A DNA stretch of 64,000 nt from JAVWPP01 sp036635835 (lineage in GTDB: Bacteria; Bacillota; Clostridia; TANB77; CAG-465). The DNA lies in assembly GCA_036635835.1 (NCBI GenBank), contig JAVWPP010000001.1:136506-200505 (forward strand), written 5' to 3'. Positions 10,820 to 19,752 of this stretch are shown one piece after another (the first letter of the stretch is position 1; every line of letters starts with the position of its first letter). The position numbers were made by a program, and so were the translations under genes. The notes below the pieces were generated by a model. The model made no database searches. It was not told where the DNA came from and saw nothing but the letters and a program-made list of their open reading frames with translations.

Positions 10820-13390
10820 TTACATTTTATCTTTTAATTTATATAATACGTCTAAAGCTTCTTTAGGAGATAATTCTTCTAAATTTACTTTTTCTAAATA
10901 TTTTATGATTTCTGCAGATTTGAAATTAAACATACTCATTTGCATTTCTTCAAATCCATTGTTGTTTTTATTTTTTGTTGTTTTATCTGTTATTTTTGTT
11001 TTTTCTAGTTCTTTTAGTAGTTCTTTTGCTCTTTTTATAACTTGGTTAGGAACTCCAGCGAGTTTAGCAACATATATGCCATAACTTTCATCCGCACTTC
11101 CTCTAATTATTCTACGAAGAAATATTACATCATCGCCTTTTTCCCTTACTTCAATTGAATAGTTTTTTACGCCTTTTATTTTATTTTCAAGCTCTGTAAG
11201 CTCATGATAATGTGTTGCAAATAAAGTTTTTGCTTTCAATTTATTATCTGCAGCTATATATTCAACAGTAGCCCATGCTATAGCAAGTCCATCATATGTT
11301 GAAGTGCCTCTACCAATTTCATCTAGTATTATTAGACTATTATTAGTTGCATTTTCTAAAATGTTAGCGAGTTCTTGCATTTCCACCATAAATGTTGATT
11401 GACCCATAGCCAAATCATCTGAAGCGCCTACTCTTGTAAATATTCTGTCTACAACAGTTATTCTAGCGCTACTTGCAGGAACAAAACAGCCTATTTGTGC
11501 CATTAGAACTATTAATGCAGTTTGTCTCATATATGTGGATTTTCCGGCCATATTAGGTCCTGTAACTATAGCAAAAAGACTGTCTTCATTGTCTAAAAGC
11601 GTATCATTTGGTACAAAATCTGTATCTTTTAATGTTTTTTCTACTACCGGATGTCTACCCATAGATATATCTATTTTTCCAGATGTACAGATTTCAGGTC
11701 TAACATAATTGTTTTGCTCAGCTACAAGCGCAAACGAAGTAACAACATCTAAAACAGCTAGTATATTTGCAGTTCTTTGTACTCTAACAACTTGGCTTGC
11801 TACTTTTTCTCTTATTTCAGTAAACACATTATATTCTAAAGTTATTAATTTTTCCTGACTTCCTAATATTTTTTCTTCGATATTTTTAAGTTCCTCGGTT
11901 ATATATCTCTCTGCGCCAGCTAACGTTTGTTTTCTCATGTATCTAGCTTCTGGAACTAAATTTAAATATGATTTTGTTACTTCTAAATAGTATCCAAATA
12001 TTCTGTTATACCCTACTTTAAGATTTTTAATACCCGTTTTTTCTTTTTCATCATTTTCAAGTTGTAATAGCCAGTTCTTTCCCTCAGTTGCCGCAAATTT
12101 ATATTCGTCTATTGTTTGGTTATATCCTTGTTTGATTAAATTTCCTTCTTTTATTGTTAGTGGCGGATCCTCTACAATTGTTCTTTCAATTAGATCTGAA
12201 ATGTCTTCTAAAACGTCAAAATTATTATATAATTCTTCAAGTAAAGCACTTTTAGGAGCAAAAGTAGCTAGCATTTCTTTTACAACCGGTAACTGCTGCA
12301 ATGAATTTTTTAGCATTATTAAATCTCTTGCATTTATATTTGATGATACGATTTTAGTTATAATTCTTTCTATGTCATAAATTCTAGATAAAATATCTAT
12401 AATATCATCTCTTACAAAAACATCATTTTTAATACATTCCACAGCTTGATGCCTTTTTTCTATTTCATTTTTATTTATTAGAGGTGTTTCGATCCATTTT
12501 CTAATAAGTCGTCCACCCATTGCAGTTACTGTTTTATCTAGCACCCATAGCAAACTACCTTTTTTTGTTTTTTCTCTGTTTCCTTCTAATAATTCTAAAT
12601 TTTTTCTTGTGCTTGCATCTAATATCATACATTTAGCAAATTCATAAATATTTAATTTATTCATATGTTTCATATCGTTTTTTTGCATTTCGTGTATATA
12701 ATTAAAGAGCATATTCACTGTTAAACTTAAAGTTGCATCATTTGGTTTTTCTATATTGTATTCAATAACAGGAAATACGTAGTTATCATAAACTGTTATA
12801 TACATATTAAGTCTTTTTTTAATATCATTCATTATACTTTTCATATTCAAAACTTGCTTTGTTATTATTAATTCATTTGGATTAATTCTAATAAGCTCAT
12901 CATACATTAAATTGATATTTTGTTTAAAGTCTATTTTAGTAACAAAAGCTTCGCCTGTTGATATATCTGCGTAGCCAATTCCAAAGCTTTTTTCGTCTGC
13001 GAATATGCAAGCTATATAGTTATTTTTTTTATCTTCTAATAATTCATTGTCTATTATTGTTCCAGGAGTAAGTATTTTTATAACTTCTCTTCTTACAATT
13101 CCTTTTGCTTCTGCAGGATCTTCTACTTGCTCGCATATTGCTACTTTATAATCTTTTTCTATTAATTTAATAAGATAGTTTTTCGCGCTATGGTACGGTA
13201 TTCCACACATAGGAGCTCGTTGATCCATGCCGCAGTCTTTACCTGTTAAAGTAAGTTCGAGTTCTTTTGAACATATCTTTGCATCATCATAAAACATTTC
13301 ATAAAAATCTCCCAATCTAAAAAACAAGATACAATCTTGATGTTTATCTTTTATTTCTAAATATTGTTGCATCATTGGTGTAAGCGCCAT
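10820..13390 (-). CDS. mutS: DNA mismatch recognition ATPase MutS
   Basis: MutS binds mismatches and small loops and signals to MutL. The 856-residue product opens MALTPMMQQYLEIK, and FFRLGDFYEMF carries the mismatch-wedge Phe and Glu. Walker A GPNMAGKST is near residue 613, followed by DEIGRGTSTYDG (Walker B) and ATHYHELTEL. Length and domain order are normal. It heads the mutS-mutL-miaA block with its own promoter at 13426-13454, inside the terminator of the gene before it. Confidence 0.97.
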   Translation of the reverse strand: MALTPMMQQYLEIKDKHQDCILFFRLGDFYEMFYDDAKICSKELELTLTGKDCGMDQRAPMCGIPYHSAKNYLIKLIEKDYKVAICEQVEDPAEAKGIVRREVIKILTPGTIIDNELLEDKKNNYIACIFADEKSFGIGYADISTGEAFVTKIDFKQNINLMYDELIRINPNELIITKQVLNMKSIMNDIKKRLNMYITVYDNYVFPVIEYNIEKPNDATLSLTVNMLFNYIHEMQKNDMKHMNKLNIYEFAKCMILDASTRKNLELLEGNREKTKKGSLLWVLDKTVTAMGGRLIRKWIETPLINKNEIEKRHQAVECIKNDVFVRDDIIDILSRIYDIERIITKIVSSNINARDLIMLKNSLQQLPVVKEMLATFAPKSALLEELYNNFDVLEDISDLIERTIVEDPPLTIKEGNLIKQGYNQTIDEYKFAATEGKNWLLQLENDEKEKTGIKNLKVGYNRIFGYYLEVTKSYLNLVPEARYMRKQTLAGAERYITEELKNIEEKILGSQEKLITLEYNVFTEIREKVASQVVRVQRTANILAVLDVVTSFALVAEQNNYVRPEICTSGKIDISMGRHPVVEKTLKDTDFVPNDTLLDNEDSLFAIVTGPNMAGKSTYMRQTALIVLMAQIGCFVPASSARITVVDRIFTRVGASDDLAMGQSTFMVEMQELANILENATNNSLIILDEIGRGTSTYDGLAIAWATVEYIAADNKLKAKTLFATHYHELTELENKIKGVKNYSIEVREKGDDVIFLRRIIRGSADESYGIYVAKLAGVPNQVIKRAKELLKELEKTKITDKTTKNKNNNGFEEMQMSMFNFKSAEIIKYLEKVNLEELSPKEALDVLYKLKDKM

Positions 13391-13425
13391 TATTTTTCCT
13401 CTTTTCGTTTTTATTTATGTAGCTT

Positions 13426-13454
13426 ATTATATACAAAAACAACGAAAAATGCAA
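13426..13454 (-). promoter_or_regulatory. Promoter of mutS, nested in the upstream terminator
   Basis: TTGCAT (13454-13449), 17 bases, TATAAT (13431-13426). The -35 box lies in the downstream arm of the terminator hairpin of the preceding gene. Confidence 0.7.
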
Positions 13455-13481
13455 GGTATTTTTCTATATTACCTTGCATTT
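13441..13481 (-). terminator. Rho-independent terminator of the rnc-radical SAM unit
   Basis: 12-bp stem AAATGCAAGGTA / TACCTTGCATTT on the minus strand with an AT-rich loop, followed by TT then CGTTG. The upstream arm encodes the last residues (KCKV) of the radical SAM protein. Confidence 0.75.
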
Positions 13482-14492
13482 AAACGTGTCTTTTTCTAAA
13501 TCTTTATTTATATTAACATATATATCTATATTGTATTTATTGTTAAAGTATTTTATATTTTCTCTTTTAACACCAACTATATAGTTAATCATAAGCTGCG
13601 GTGCTTCTATAATTATTTTTTTACTTTCAGAATTTATATTTTGCTGAATTTCAAAATCTATTTTATTTCTAACAATTCTAGCCTGTATCATTTGCCCAAA
13701 CGCCGGATGCATAGGCCCTGCTATAAAATTAGATTCTTCCGCTAGTTCCTCTGTTATATGTAGCCCTGTTCTTATTACTTTTATGTTATTTTCTTTATAT
13801 AGACTATATAACGTAGTAGCGCTATTAATAGCTTCTTCTAATGTTAACGGAGTATATTCATTTCTATTAAACATTTCTTCTAATTCTGTTTTAGCAATAA
13901 CTAACACCGGATATATTCTTACAATCTCAGGCCTCATTACTATGCTTTTTTCTGCCGTATTTTTTTCTTTTGCAAAATCACTTCCAGGCAGTCCAACCAT
14001 AATTTGATGTCCTAATACAAAACCATAATCTTTAATTAGTTTTGACGCTACTTCTACGTCTTTTACGGTATGTCCTCTTTTAGCAATTTTCAATATTTCA
14101 TCATCTAATGATTGAACTCCAAGTTCAATAGTTTTAACCTTGTATTTTTTTAAAAGTTCTAAATTGCTTTTATTTATATAATCTGGTCTTGTAGATATTC
14201 TTATTGATTCTATTTTTCCATTATTTATATATGGCTGCACTACTTCTAAATACTCTATTTGTTTTTCTATTTCTATTCCAGTAAAGCTTCCGCCAAAAAA
14301 CGCAATTTCTATTTGTTTTTCGAATTTGTTGTCGAAATAATCTAAATACTTATCTATTATTTCTTTAACTTGCTGTTTTTCAACTGGTTGCTGTGAACCA
14401 CTTATTTTTCTTTGATTACAAAATATGCACTCATTATTACATCCTAAATGCGGAATGAATATTGGTATAATATACTGTTTTTTATATTTCAT
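13464..14492 (-). CDS. Elp3-like radical SAM protein
   Basis: A 342-residue radical SAM enzyme. The N-terminus IIPIFIPHLGCNNECIFCNQ carries a CX3CX2C iron-sulfur motif of the Elp3/coproporphyrinogen-oxidase-like branch. GGSFTGI, STRPDYI and ELGVQSLDDEIL follow in the order expected for the barrel. No acetyltransferase domain is fused, so it is not a full Elp3. In Clostridia such a gene is often found beside rnc, and here it overlaps the end of rnc by 11 bases, so translation is probably coupled. The substrate is unknown; tRNA modification is possible. Confidence 0.85.
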   Translation of the reverse strand: MKYKKQYIIPIFIPHLGCNNECIFCNQRKISGSQQPVEKQQVKEIIDKYLDYFDNKFEKQIEIAFFGGSFTGIEIEKQIEYLEVVQPYINNGKIESIRISTRPDYINKSNLELLKKYKVKTIELGVQSLDDEILKIAKRGHTVKDVEVASKLIKDYGFVLGHQIMVGLPGSDFAKEKNTAEKSIVMRPEIVRIYPVLVIAKTELEEMFNRNEYTPLTLEEAINSATTLYSLYKENNIKVIRTGLHITEELAEESNFIAGPMHPAFGQMIQARIVRNKIDFEIQQNINSESKKIIIEAPQLMINYIVGVKRENIKYFNNKYNIDIYVNINKDLEKDTFKCKVI

Positions 14493-15174
14493 ATTCCACC
14501 TTTAATGCATTAGATGCTGCTACTTGTTGTGCTTCTTTTTTGTTTTTTCCTTCACCTCTACCATAAAACTTATCATTTATATATACATCTATTTGATATG
14601 TTTTCATATGATCTGGACCTTCTTCTTTAACAACTACATATTCGATTTTAACATCTCCATTTACTTGGAATTTTTCTTGTAACATTGTTTTATAGTCTGT
14701 AAATGCTCCGATTCCCTTTATTACGTCATTATATGTGTTTTTTAATAAGTATAAGCATACTCTTCTTGCCGTATCGAAATCGCTATCTATATAGACAGCT
14801 CCTAATATTGCTTCAAACATGTCTGCGAGTATAGCATCTTTATCTCTACCATTTGTAACTTCTTCGCATTTTCCCATTATCATATATTTTGATGTACCTA
14901 GTTTTCTCATTGTGTCACTTAATGCTTTTTCACATACCATACTAGACCTAAATTTAGTCATTTGACCTTCTGTTAAACTTGGTTCAATTCTATATAATTG
15001 CTCACTTATAACATGCTCTAATATAGCATCTCCTAAAAATTCTAATCTTTCATTAAAACGATTAACATCTCTAACTTTATGTTCATATTCTGCTGACTTA
15101 TGTGTAATAGCAGCTTTTAATAATTTAATGTCGTTAAATTTATATGTTAATGTTTTTTCTATTTCCTCATACAT
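14482..15174 (-). CDS. rnc: Ribonuclease III
   Basis: RNase III cuts double-stranded RNA, including rRNA precursors and structured leaders. The 230-residue product has the signature NERLEFLGDAILEHVIS with its acidic metal ligands, a second acidic cluster (ADMFEAILGAVYID), and a C-terminal double-stranded RNA-binding domain from about residue 155 (DYKTMLQEKFQ to KKEAQQVAASNAL). The start at 15174 fits the family but has no adjacent Shine-Dalgarno. The nearest good one (AAGGAG, 15241-15236) is about 60 bases upstream, beyond a perfect stem. acpP, usually close by, is upstream but separated by a terminator. Confidence 0.95.
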   Translation of the reverse strand: MYEEIEKTLTYKFNDIKLLKAAITHKSAEYEHKVRDVNRFNERLEFLGDAILEHVISEQLYRIEPSLTEGQMTKFRSSMVCEKALSDTMRKLGTSKYMIMGKCEEVTNGRDKDAILADMFEAILGAVYIDSDFDTARRVCLYLLKNTYNDVIKGIGAFTDYKTMLQEKFQVNGDVKIEYVVVKEEGPDHMKTYQIDVYINDKFYGRGEGKNKKEAQQVAASNALKVEYEI

Positions 15175-15186
15175 AATTAATTTTAA

Positions 15187-15241
15187 TTTATATTTTAAAA
15201 CTACTTGAGATAAGAAATTTTAAAATATAAACTGTCTCCTT
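15187..15241 (-). promoter_or_regulatory. Stem in the rnc leader between Shine-Dalgarno and start codon
   Basis: On the minus strand AAGGAG (15241-15236) is followed by a perfect 14-bp inverted repeat, TTTATATTTTAAAA / TTTTAAAATATAAA (15231-15218 and 15200-15187), with a 17-base loop. Then 12 bases lead to the rnc ATG at 15174. Folding would bring the ribosome-binding site within about 16 bases of the start. A double-stranded stem in front of the RNase III gene suggests self-cleavage, as known for E. coli rnc, but this is inference. Confidence 0.5.
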
Positions 15242-15274
15242 CCTACTTTCTATGTGTGTTTAGTTTACATATAT

Positions 15275-15303
15275 ATTATACACGAAAAAATATGAAGTAT
15301 CAA
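15275..15303 (-). promoter_or_regulatory. Promoter of rnc, nested in the acpP terminator
   Basis: TTGATA (15303-15298), 17 bases, TATAAT (15280-15275). The -35 box is part of the 3' arm of the acpP terminator. Confidence 0.7.
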
Positions 15304-15330
15304 GCCTTTATTAAAGATTTAATACTTCAT
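15285..15330 (-). terminator. Rho-independent terminator of fapR-plsX-acpP
   Basis: Minus-strand hairpin of about 12 bp (ATGAAGTATTAA / TTGATACTTCAT, one G-U pair) with an inner CTTT/AAAG stem, followed by TTTTTT. On the plus strand it is also followed by T's. Confidence 0.85.
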
Positions 15331-15371
15331 TCTCTTTTTTTTCATATATCTTACTTTTATATATCACCTAT

Positions 15372-15605
15372 TTATTGATTTTCTTTAATATATTCCACCA
15401 CGTCTGATACTGCAACGATTTTTTCTGCTTCAGCCTCTGGTATTTCTAAATCAAATTCTTCTTCAAGAGCCATAATCAACTCAACTATATCTAATGAATC
15501 AGCTCCTAAATCATCTATAAATGTTGTATCCATAGCGATTTTGTCTGTTTCCTCTATTCCTAATTGTTCCGAAATAACTTCTTTTACTCTTTCAAAAATC
15601 TCCAT
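15372..15605 (-). CDS. acpP: Acyl carrier protein
   Basis: Carries growing acyl chains on a phosphopantetheine arm in fatty acid synthesis. The 77-residue acidic product has the classic [21 protein letters not shown] segment, with the attachment Ser in DSL at about residue 37, and the normal length. A strong GAGGAGGTG lies before the ATG. It is the last gene after fapR and plsX on the same strand, so regulator, acyl-phosphate enzyme and carrier are probably made together. Confidence 0.97.
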   Translation of the reverse strand: MEIFERVKEVISEQLGIEETDKIAMDTTFIDDLGADSLDIVELIMALEEEFDLEIPEAEAEKIVAVSDVVEYIKENQ

Positions 15606-15687
15606 TACAATTCACCTCCTCAAAGTTATCGTACTCATTGTTATTATCTATTATCAACGTACGTTTGTCAATAGTTTTTGTAAAATT

Positions 15688-16710
15688 TTAATTATTATTT
15701 TTCATTTCTGCTAAATCTGCTTTTATGTGCTCTATAATATCTGCTTTTAATATGTTATCTGCTTGCTTTATGCCTACAAAAAAGCTAAGTTTTTTTGATG
15801 AACCGTGTATTTTTACAACTGGCTTTTTAACGCCTAGTAAAACTCCGCCACCTTTTTCTCTATAATCATACCTTAAAAACGCTTCTTTTACAATATCTTT
15901 AACAAAAAAAGCTTTAATTTTATTGATTAATGATCTTTTAAAAATACTAACTATTTCATCTTTAATTGTAAGCACAGCGCCTTCTAGAGATTTTATTGCT
16001 ATATTTCCTTGTAATCCATCACATACAATTACGTCATAGCCAGAATCAACAATATTTCTAGCTTCAACGTTTCCAACAAATTCGGGAACATTAGCTTTTA
16101 ATAATTTATATGCTTCTTTTAAATCTGGTGTTCCTTTTTCTTCTTCTACTCCTATGTTTAATAAAGCTATTTTTACATTTTCTTTTTTTAACACGTATTT
16201 AGAGTATGCCTTACCGATTAATGCATATTGTAAAAGTGATAAGTCTTTAGCATTAGGATTTGCACCCGAATCTAAAAACACAACATCTTTTCCGTTTTTT
16301 GTTGGTATTATTGTAGTAAGAGCTGGTCTATGTATGCCTGGAATTCTTCCTAGCTTAAGTAATGCTCCAGCCATAACTGCGCCAGTACATCCAGCTGATA
16401 GAAAAGCAGTTTGCTCATGTTCTTTCATATAATTATATGCTACAACTATGCTACTATCTTTTTTCACCTTTATAGCCATTGCAGGTTCTTCATTATTTGA
16501 AATAAACGTTTCTGCTTGTAATATGCTTAACTTTGGGCTAATCTCTTGCACATTTTCTTTTTTATAGTTCTCTTTAATGTATTCATTAATAGTGTCTGCA
16601 TTTCCCACTAATTTTATACTAGATTCAACTTCTTTTGCAGCTTGAATTGCTCCATCTATTGCAACTCCTATTCCTGCATCTGCACCATATATATCTACTA
16701 ATATTTCCAT
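15688..16710 (-). CDS. plsX: Phosphate acyltransferase PlsX
   Basis: PlsX turns acyl-ACP into acyl-phosphate, the first step of phospholipid synthesis in most Gram-positive bacteria; it is a peripheral membrane enzyme. The 340-residue product starts MEILVDIYGADAG and has FLSAGCTGAVMAGAL and VFLDSGANPNAKD, typical of the family, at normal length. The start has a GTGA site right after the fapR stop, 8 bases upstream, so the pair is probably translationally linked. Confidence 0.96.
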   Translation of the reverse strand: MEILVDIYGADAGIGVAIDGAIQAAKEVESSIKLVGNADTINEYIKENYKKENVQEISPKLSILQAETFISNNEEPAMAIKVKKDSSIVVAYNYMKEHEQTAFLSAGCTGAVMAGALLKLGRIPGIHRPALTTIIPTKNGKDVVFLDSGANPNAKDLSLLQYALIGKAYSKYVLKKENVKIALLNIGVEEEKGTPDLKEAYKLLKANVPEFVGNVEARNIVDSGYDVIVCDGLQGNIAIKSLEGAVLTIKDEIVSIFKRSLINKIKAFFVKDIVKEAFLRYDYREKGGGVLLGVKKPVVKIHGSSKKLSFFVGIKQADNILKADIIEHIKADLAEMKNNN

Positions 16711-16718
16711 TTTTTCAC

Positions 16719-17279
16719 CTATAACGCTTTCAATATAAATTTTCCGCTGAAAACTTCAACGTCTTTTTCATTATATATTCTTATCCAAACTATATAATTA
16801 CTTCCTCTAACTTTTTTTACTTCTGCTTTAGCAACAACCACTTCAGAAGTTTCTACTTTTTCTCTATATTTAATATTAGCTATTCCTACTAAAGCTGCAT
16901 TAGCTTTGACCACCGCTATAGCTAAGCTTTCAGACAATGCGTAAATATACTGTCCTCTTACAACTTTACTTTTTGCAAAGCCCATGTTTTTAGTTGTTTC
17001 CAATCTTGCAACTCCCGAAACACCAGGAACTAATTCTATTAGATCTCCTATGATTTCATCTTTTGAAATAGATGTCAGTAATTTAGAACTTTCTTTAGCT
17101 AAATCCTTTACTCGCTCTTTGCATTCTTTTATCTTTAAATGTTGTCTATCTAATCTTATTGTGTTAATACTAACTTGAAATTTTTCAGCAAGTTTTTCAT
17201 CTGTAATATACGGATTTTTCTTTAAAAATTCTACTATTTCTATTCTTCTCAGATTTCGTTTTTCTGGAGTTTTAGACAT
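16719..17279 (-). CDS. fapR: Fatty acid and phospholipid regulator FapR
   Basis: FapR represses lipid genes and is released by malonyl-CoA. The 186-residue product has an N-terminal helix-turn-helix of DeoR-like type (RRIEIVEFLKKNPYITDEKLA, residues about 9-45). A C-terminal hot-dog fold is expected to bind malonyl-CoA (about 90-186). I place the start at the ATG at 17279 (MSKTPEKRN), since GAGGTGAATACA gives it ideal spacing; a GTG three codons upstream lies inside that Shine-Dalgarno. It heads fapR-plsX-acpP, as in other Firmicutes. I saw no clear FapR operator palindrome at its promoter. Confidence 0.93.
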   Translation of the reverse strand: MSKTPEKRNLRRIEIVEFLKKNPYITDEKLAEKFQVSINTIRLDRQHLKIKECKERVKDLAKESSKLLTSISKDEIIGDLIELVPGVSGVARLETTKNMGFAKSKVVRGQYIYALSESLAIAVVKANAALVGIANIKYREKVETSEVVVAKAEVKKVRGSNYIVWIRIYNEKDVEVFSGKFILKAL

Positions 17280-17306
17280 TGTATTCACCTCAACAATATA
17301 TACTAC

Positions 17307-17335
17307 ATTATATTACATTAGCTTAGATTTTGCAA
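17307..17335 (-). promoter_or_regulatory. Promoter of fapR-plsX-acpP
   Basis: TTGCAA (17335-17330), 17 bases, perfect TATAAT (17312-17307) on the minus strand, about 28 bases before the fapR start. Confidence 0.75.
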
Positions 17336-17408
17336 TGTTTAAAACATATAAAGTGAGTTAATCTAAACTAGTTTGTTCATTTATATAGGTATATACTATA
17401 TATTTATA

Positions 17409-17455
17409 TAAAAAAGAACTCTTAAACTAAAATTTAAATCAGCTTAAAAGTACTT
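17409..17455 (-). terminator. Probable terminator of the orphan membrane protein gene
   Basis: Imperfect stem of about 15 positions (AAGTACTTTTAAGCT / AGTTTAAGAGTTCTT, one mismatch and two wobbles) on the minus strand, ending in TTTTTTAT. The rest of the 17340-17474 gap is AT-rich with no gene. Confidence 0.6.
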
Positions 17456-17474
17456 TTATATGCATAAAATATAT

Positions 17475-18332
17475 TTATATTTTTTTGGTTTCGCTTACTT
17501 TTTTATGTTTTTCAAAGTTAGTAATTAATACAAATATAAGCGGTATTTGTGCATAAGCATAAAAAATATTATTTGCTCCTATAAAGAATACAGCAAGTAA
17601 AATAAATATAAACATATTAATATTATTTATATTCCTAACTATTGTTTTTTTATAGTTGATGCTTGCAATTAATAAAATGGCAATAGATGTAACAGATATA
17701 GCATATTTAAACATTACATTATTTTTTTTGTTTTGATAAAGTTCTTTTATGTTATATTCTTTATTGTTTTCACTACTATTTGAACTATGCTCATTTTTCT
17801 TATCTTGCTCTACTATATTTGCAGTTACTTTAGATATTTGATTAAATTCTATAAAATCTACACCCATTGCAAATATTATTAGAACTACTGATAGCATTTG
17901 CAAAACTGCTTTTGTTCTATCGCTTATTGTTTTAAAATTACTTTTTCCTTTTGTAAATATTTTTTTTGAACATTTAAGTATAACTAAAAGTCCTATTGTA
18001 CTTATACAATATAAAATATAGGCATTCATTCTATACATTATGTCTAAAAAATATATAAATATATTTACTATATTAAAAATTAATAATAGATTAATTGCAT
18101 TTTTCTCGTTTGATTTATTTGCATTTGAAATTTTGTATATAGTTTTTATATTTATATATGAAATAAATATATTTAATAGTATATCTAAAACTCCAAGTAT
18201 AATTGGTAATGCTTTTAAGTTTGTTTTAAAAATGTTAATTAAATATAAGGTATTGCCTAGTAGCATGTAAAATATAAAAAATTGAAGTATAATTAATACT
18301 ATTTTTATTATTTTAACACTTTTTTTATCCAT
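17475..18332 (-). CDS. Multi-pass membrane protein of unknown function
   Basis: A 285-residue product with about seven hydrophobic helices: two near residues 8-55, two near 80-125, one near 150-168, and a pair near 210-270. A polar, Asn/Ser/Lys-rich loop lies at about 175-205. I do not recognise the family, and no catalytic motif is visible. A longer frame opens 16 codons upstream, but the AAGGTG site favours the ATG at 18332 (MDKKSVKI). It is flanked by its own terminator and by the tuf terminator, so it is probably a single-gene unit. Asn and Ile content is higher than in neighbouring housekeeping genes. Confidence 0.7.
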   Translation of the reverse strand: MDKKSVKIIKIVLIILQFFIFYMLLGNTLYLINIFKTNLKALPIILGVLDILLNIFISYINIKTIYKISNANKSNEKNAINLLLIFNIVNIFIYFLDIMYRMNAYILYCISTIGLLVILKCSKKIFTKGKSNFKTISDRTKAVLQMLSVVLIIFAMGVDFIEFNQISKVTANIVEQDKKNEHSSNSSENNKEYNIKELYQNKKNNVMFKYAISVTSIAILLIASINYKKTIVRNINNINMFIFILLAVFFIGANNIFYAYAQIPLIFVLITNFEKHKKVSETKKI

Positions 18333-18365
18333 ATAATTCACCTTCCTAGCTATATTATATATCAA

Positions 18366-18400
18366 GAAAATAGTATGCACAATAAGCGCATACTATTTTT
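18366..18400 (-). terminator. Rho-independent terminator of tuf
   Basis: Stem AAATAGTATGCGC / GTGCATACTATTTT with loop TTATT on the minus strand, followed by TTTTC. It also has T's on the plus side. Confidence 0.8.
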
Positions 18401-18418
18401 ATTTTTTATATTAAATTA

Positions 18419-19618
18419 TTATTTAATAACTGTAGCTACTGAACCAGCTCCAACAGTTCTTCCACCTTCACGAATAGCGAATTTTAATCCCTTTTCGATT
18501 GCGATAGGAGTTATTAGGCTAATAGTCATAGTTACGTTATCTCCTGGCATTACCATTTCTTTATCTTTTGGTAATTCAACTATTCCAGTTACATCTGTAG
18601 TTCTGAAATAGAATTGTGGTCTATATCCGTTAAAGAATGGAGTATGTCTACCACCTTCTTCTTTAGTTAATATATACACTTCTGCTTCAAACTCAGTATG
18701 AGGATGAATAGAACCTGGTTTAGCAAGTACTTGACCTCTTTCAATGTCTGTTCTTTGAACACCTCTTAAAAGAACTCCAGCATTATCTCCAGCTTCTGCT
18801 TGTGATAATTCTTTTCTAAACATTTCTATACCAGTAACAACTGATTTTTTAGTATCGATTAATCCTACAATTTCAACTTCATCAGAAATCTTTAGAACTC
18901 CTCTTTCTACTCTACCTGTAGCAACTGTACCTCTACCTGTGATAGTAAATACATCTTCAACTGGCATTAAGAAAGTTTTGTCTACATCTCTTTCAGGATT
19001 TGGGATGTAAGAATCAACTGCTTCCATTAATTTGATTATTGGTTGGTATTCAGGGGCACTTAAATCTTTAGAAGTACATTCTAATACTTTTAAAGCAGAT
19101 CCTTGAATGATTGGAGTATCGTCTCCAGGGAAATCATATTTAGATAATAGTTCTCTGATATCCATTTCTACTAATTCAAGTAATTCTGGATCATCAACCA
19201 TATCACATTTGTTCATAAATACAACAATGTAAGGAACTCCTACTTGTCTTGCAAGAAGTATATGTTCTCTTGTTTGTGGCATTGGTCCGTCAGATGCAGA
19301 AACTACTAATATAGCTCCATCCATTTGTGCAGCACCAGTAATCATATTTTTAACATAATCGGCATGTCCTGGGCAGTCAACGTGAGCGTAATGTCTTGTT
19401 GCTGTTTCATATTCAACGTGAGAAGTAGAAATTGTTATTCCTCTTGCTCTTTCTTCAGGAGCACCATCTATTTGATCGTAATCTCTGAATTCAGCTCCAC
19501 CAGATAAAGCTAATACTTTAGTGATAGCAGCTGTAAGAGTTGTCTTACCATGATCAACGTGTCCAATTGTTCCAATGTTTGCGTGTGGCTTATTTCTTTC
19601 GAATTTTGCTTTTGCCAT
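18419..19618 (-). CDS. tuf: Elongation factor Tu
   Basis: Delivers aminoacyl-tRNA to the ribosome as a GTP complex. With the start at 19618 ([12 protein letters not shown], preceded by AAGGAGG) the product is 399 residues. A frame extension 11 codons upstream is not needed. G1 GHVDHGKT is at residues 19-26, then DCPGH, NKCD, and the three-domain length are normal. It is the last gene of the rpsL-rpsG-fusA-tuf string but has its own promoter (19671-19699) and a hairpin in its leader. Confidence 0.97.
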   Translation of the reverse strand: MAKAKFERNKPHANIGTIGHVDHGKTTLTAAITKVLALSGGAEFRDYDQIDGAPEERARGITISTSHVEYETATRHYAHVDCPGHADYVKNMITGAAQMDGAILVVSASDGPMPQTREHILLARQVGVPYIVVFMNKCDMVDDPELLELVEMDIRELLSKYDFPGDDTPIIQGSALKVLECTSKDLSAPEYQPIIKLMEAVDSYIPNPERDVDKTFLMPVEDVFTITGRGTVATGRVERGVLKISDEVEIVGLIDTKKSVVTGIEMFRKELSQAEAGDNAGVLLRGVQRTDIERGQVLAKPGSIHPHTEFEAEVYILTKEEGGRHTPFFNGYRPQFYFRTTDVTGIVELPKDKEMVMPGDNVTMTISLITPIAIEKGLKFAIREGGRTVGAGSVATVIK

Positions 19619-19646
19619 TTTAAATTCCTCCTTAATATTTTTACCT

Positions 19647-19667
19647 ATCAATGTTTTTCACATTGAT
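19647..19667 (-). promoter_or_regulatory. Hairpin in the tuf leader
   Basis: Perfect 8-bp stem ATCAATGT / ACATTGAT with a 5-base loop, just after the tuf promoter and upstream of its AAGGAGG. It may stabilise the mRNA; no U run follows, so it is not a terminator. Confidence 0.4.
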
Positions 19668-19670
19668 GGT

Positions 19671-19699
19671 ATTCTACTATATTTTAAAATATATTTCAA
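19671..19699 (-). promoter_or_regulatory. Promoter of tuf
   Basis: TTGAAA (19699-19694), 17 bases, TAGAAT (19676-19671) in the fusA-tuf gap, which would let tuf be expressed above the rest of the operon. Confidence 0.7.
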
Positions 19700-19752
19700 T
19701 AGACTTAACTAATATTTTGCTAAATCTATTGATTTAATTGATTAATCTACAA

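Noticed and set aside
10065..11084. Plus-strand frame of 339 codons
   Set aside because: It is opposite mutL and mutS, which have full family motifs. It has no ribosome-binding site and is Ser/Leu/Phe-rich, as expected of an antisense shadow.
17280..17345. FapR operator at the fapR promoter
   Set aside because: No palindrome close to the known FapR site could be recognised.
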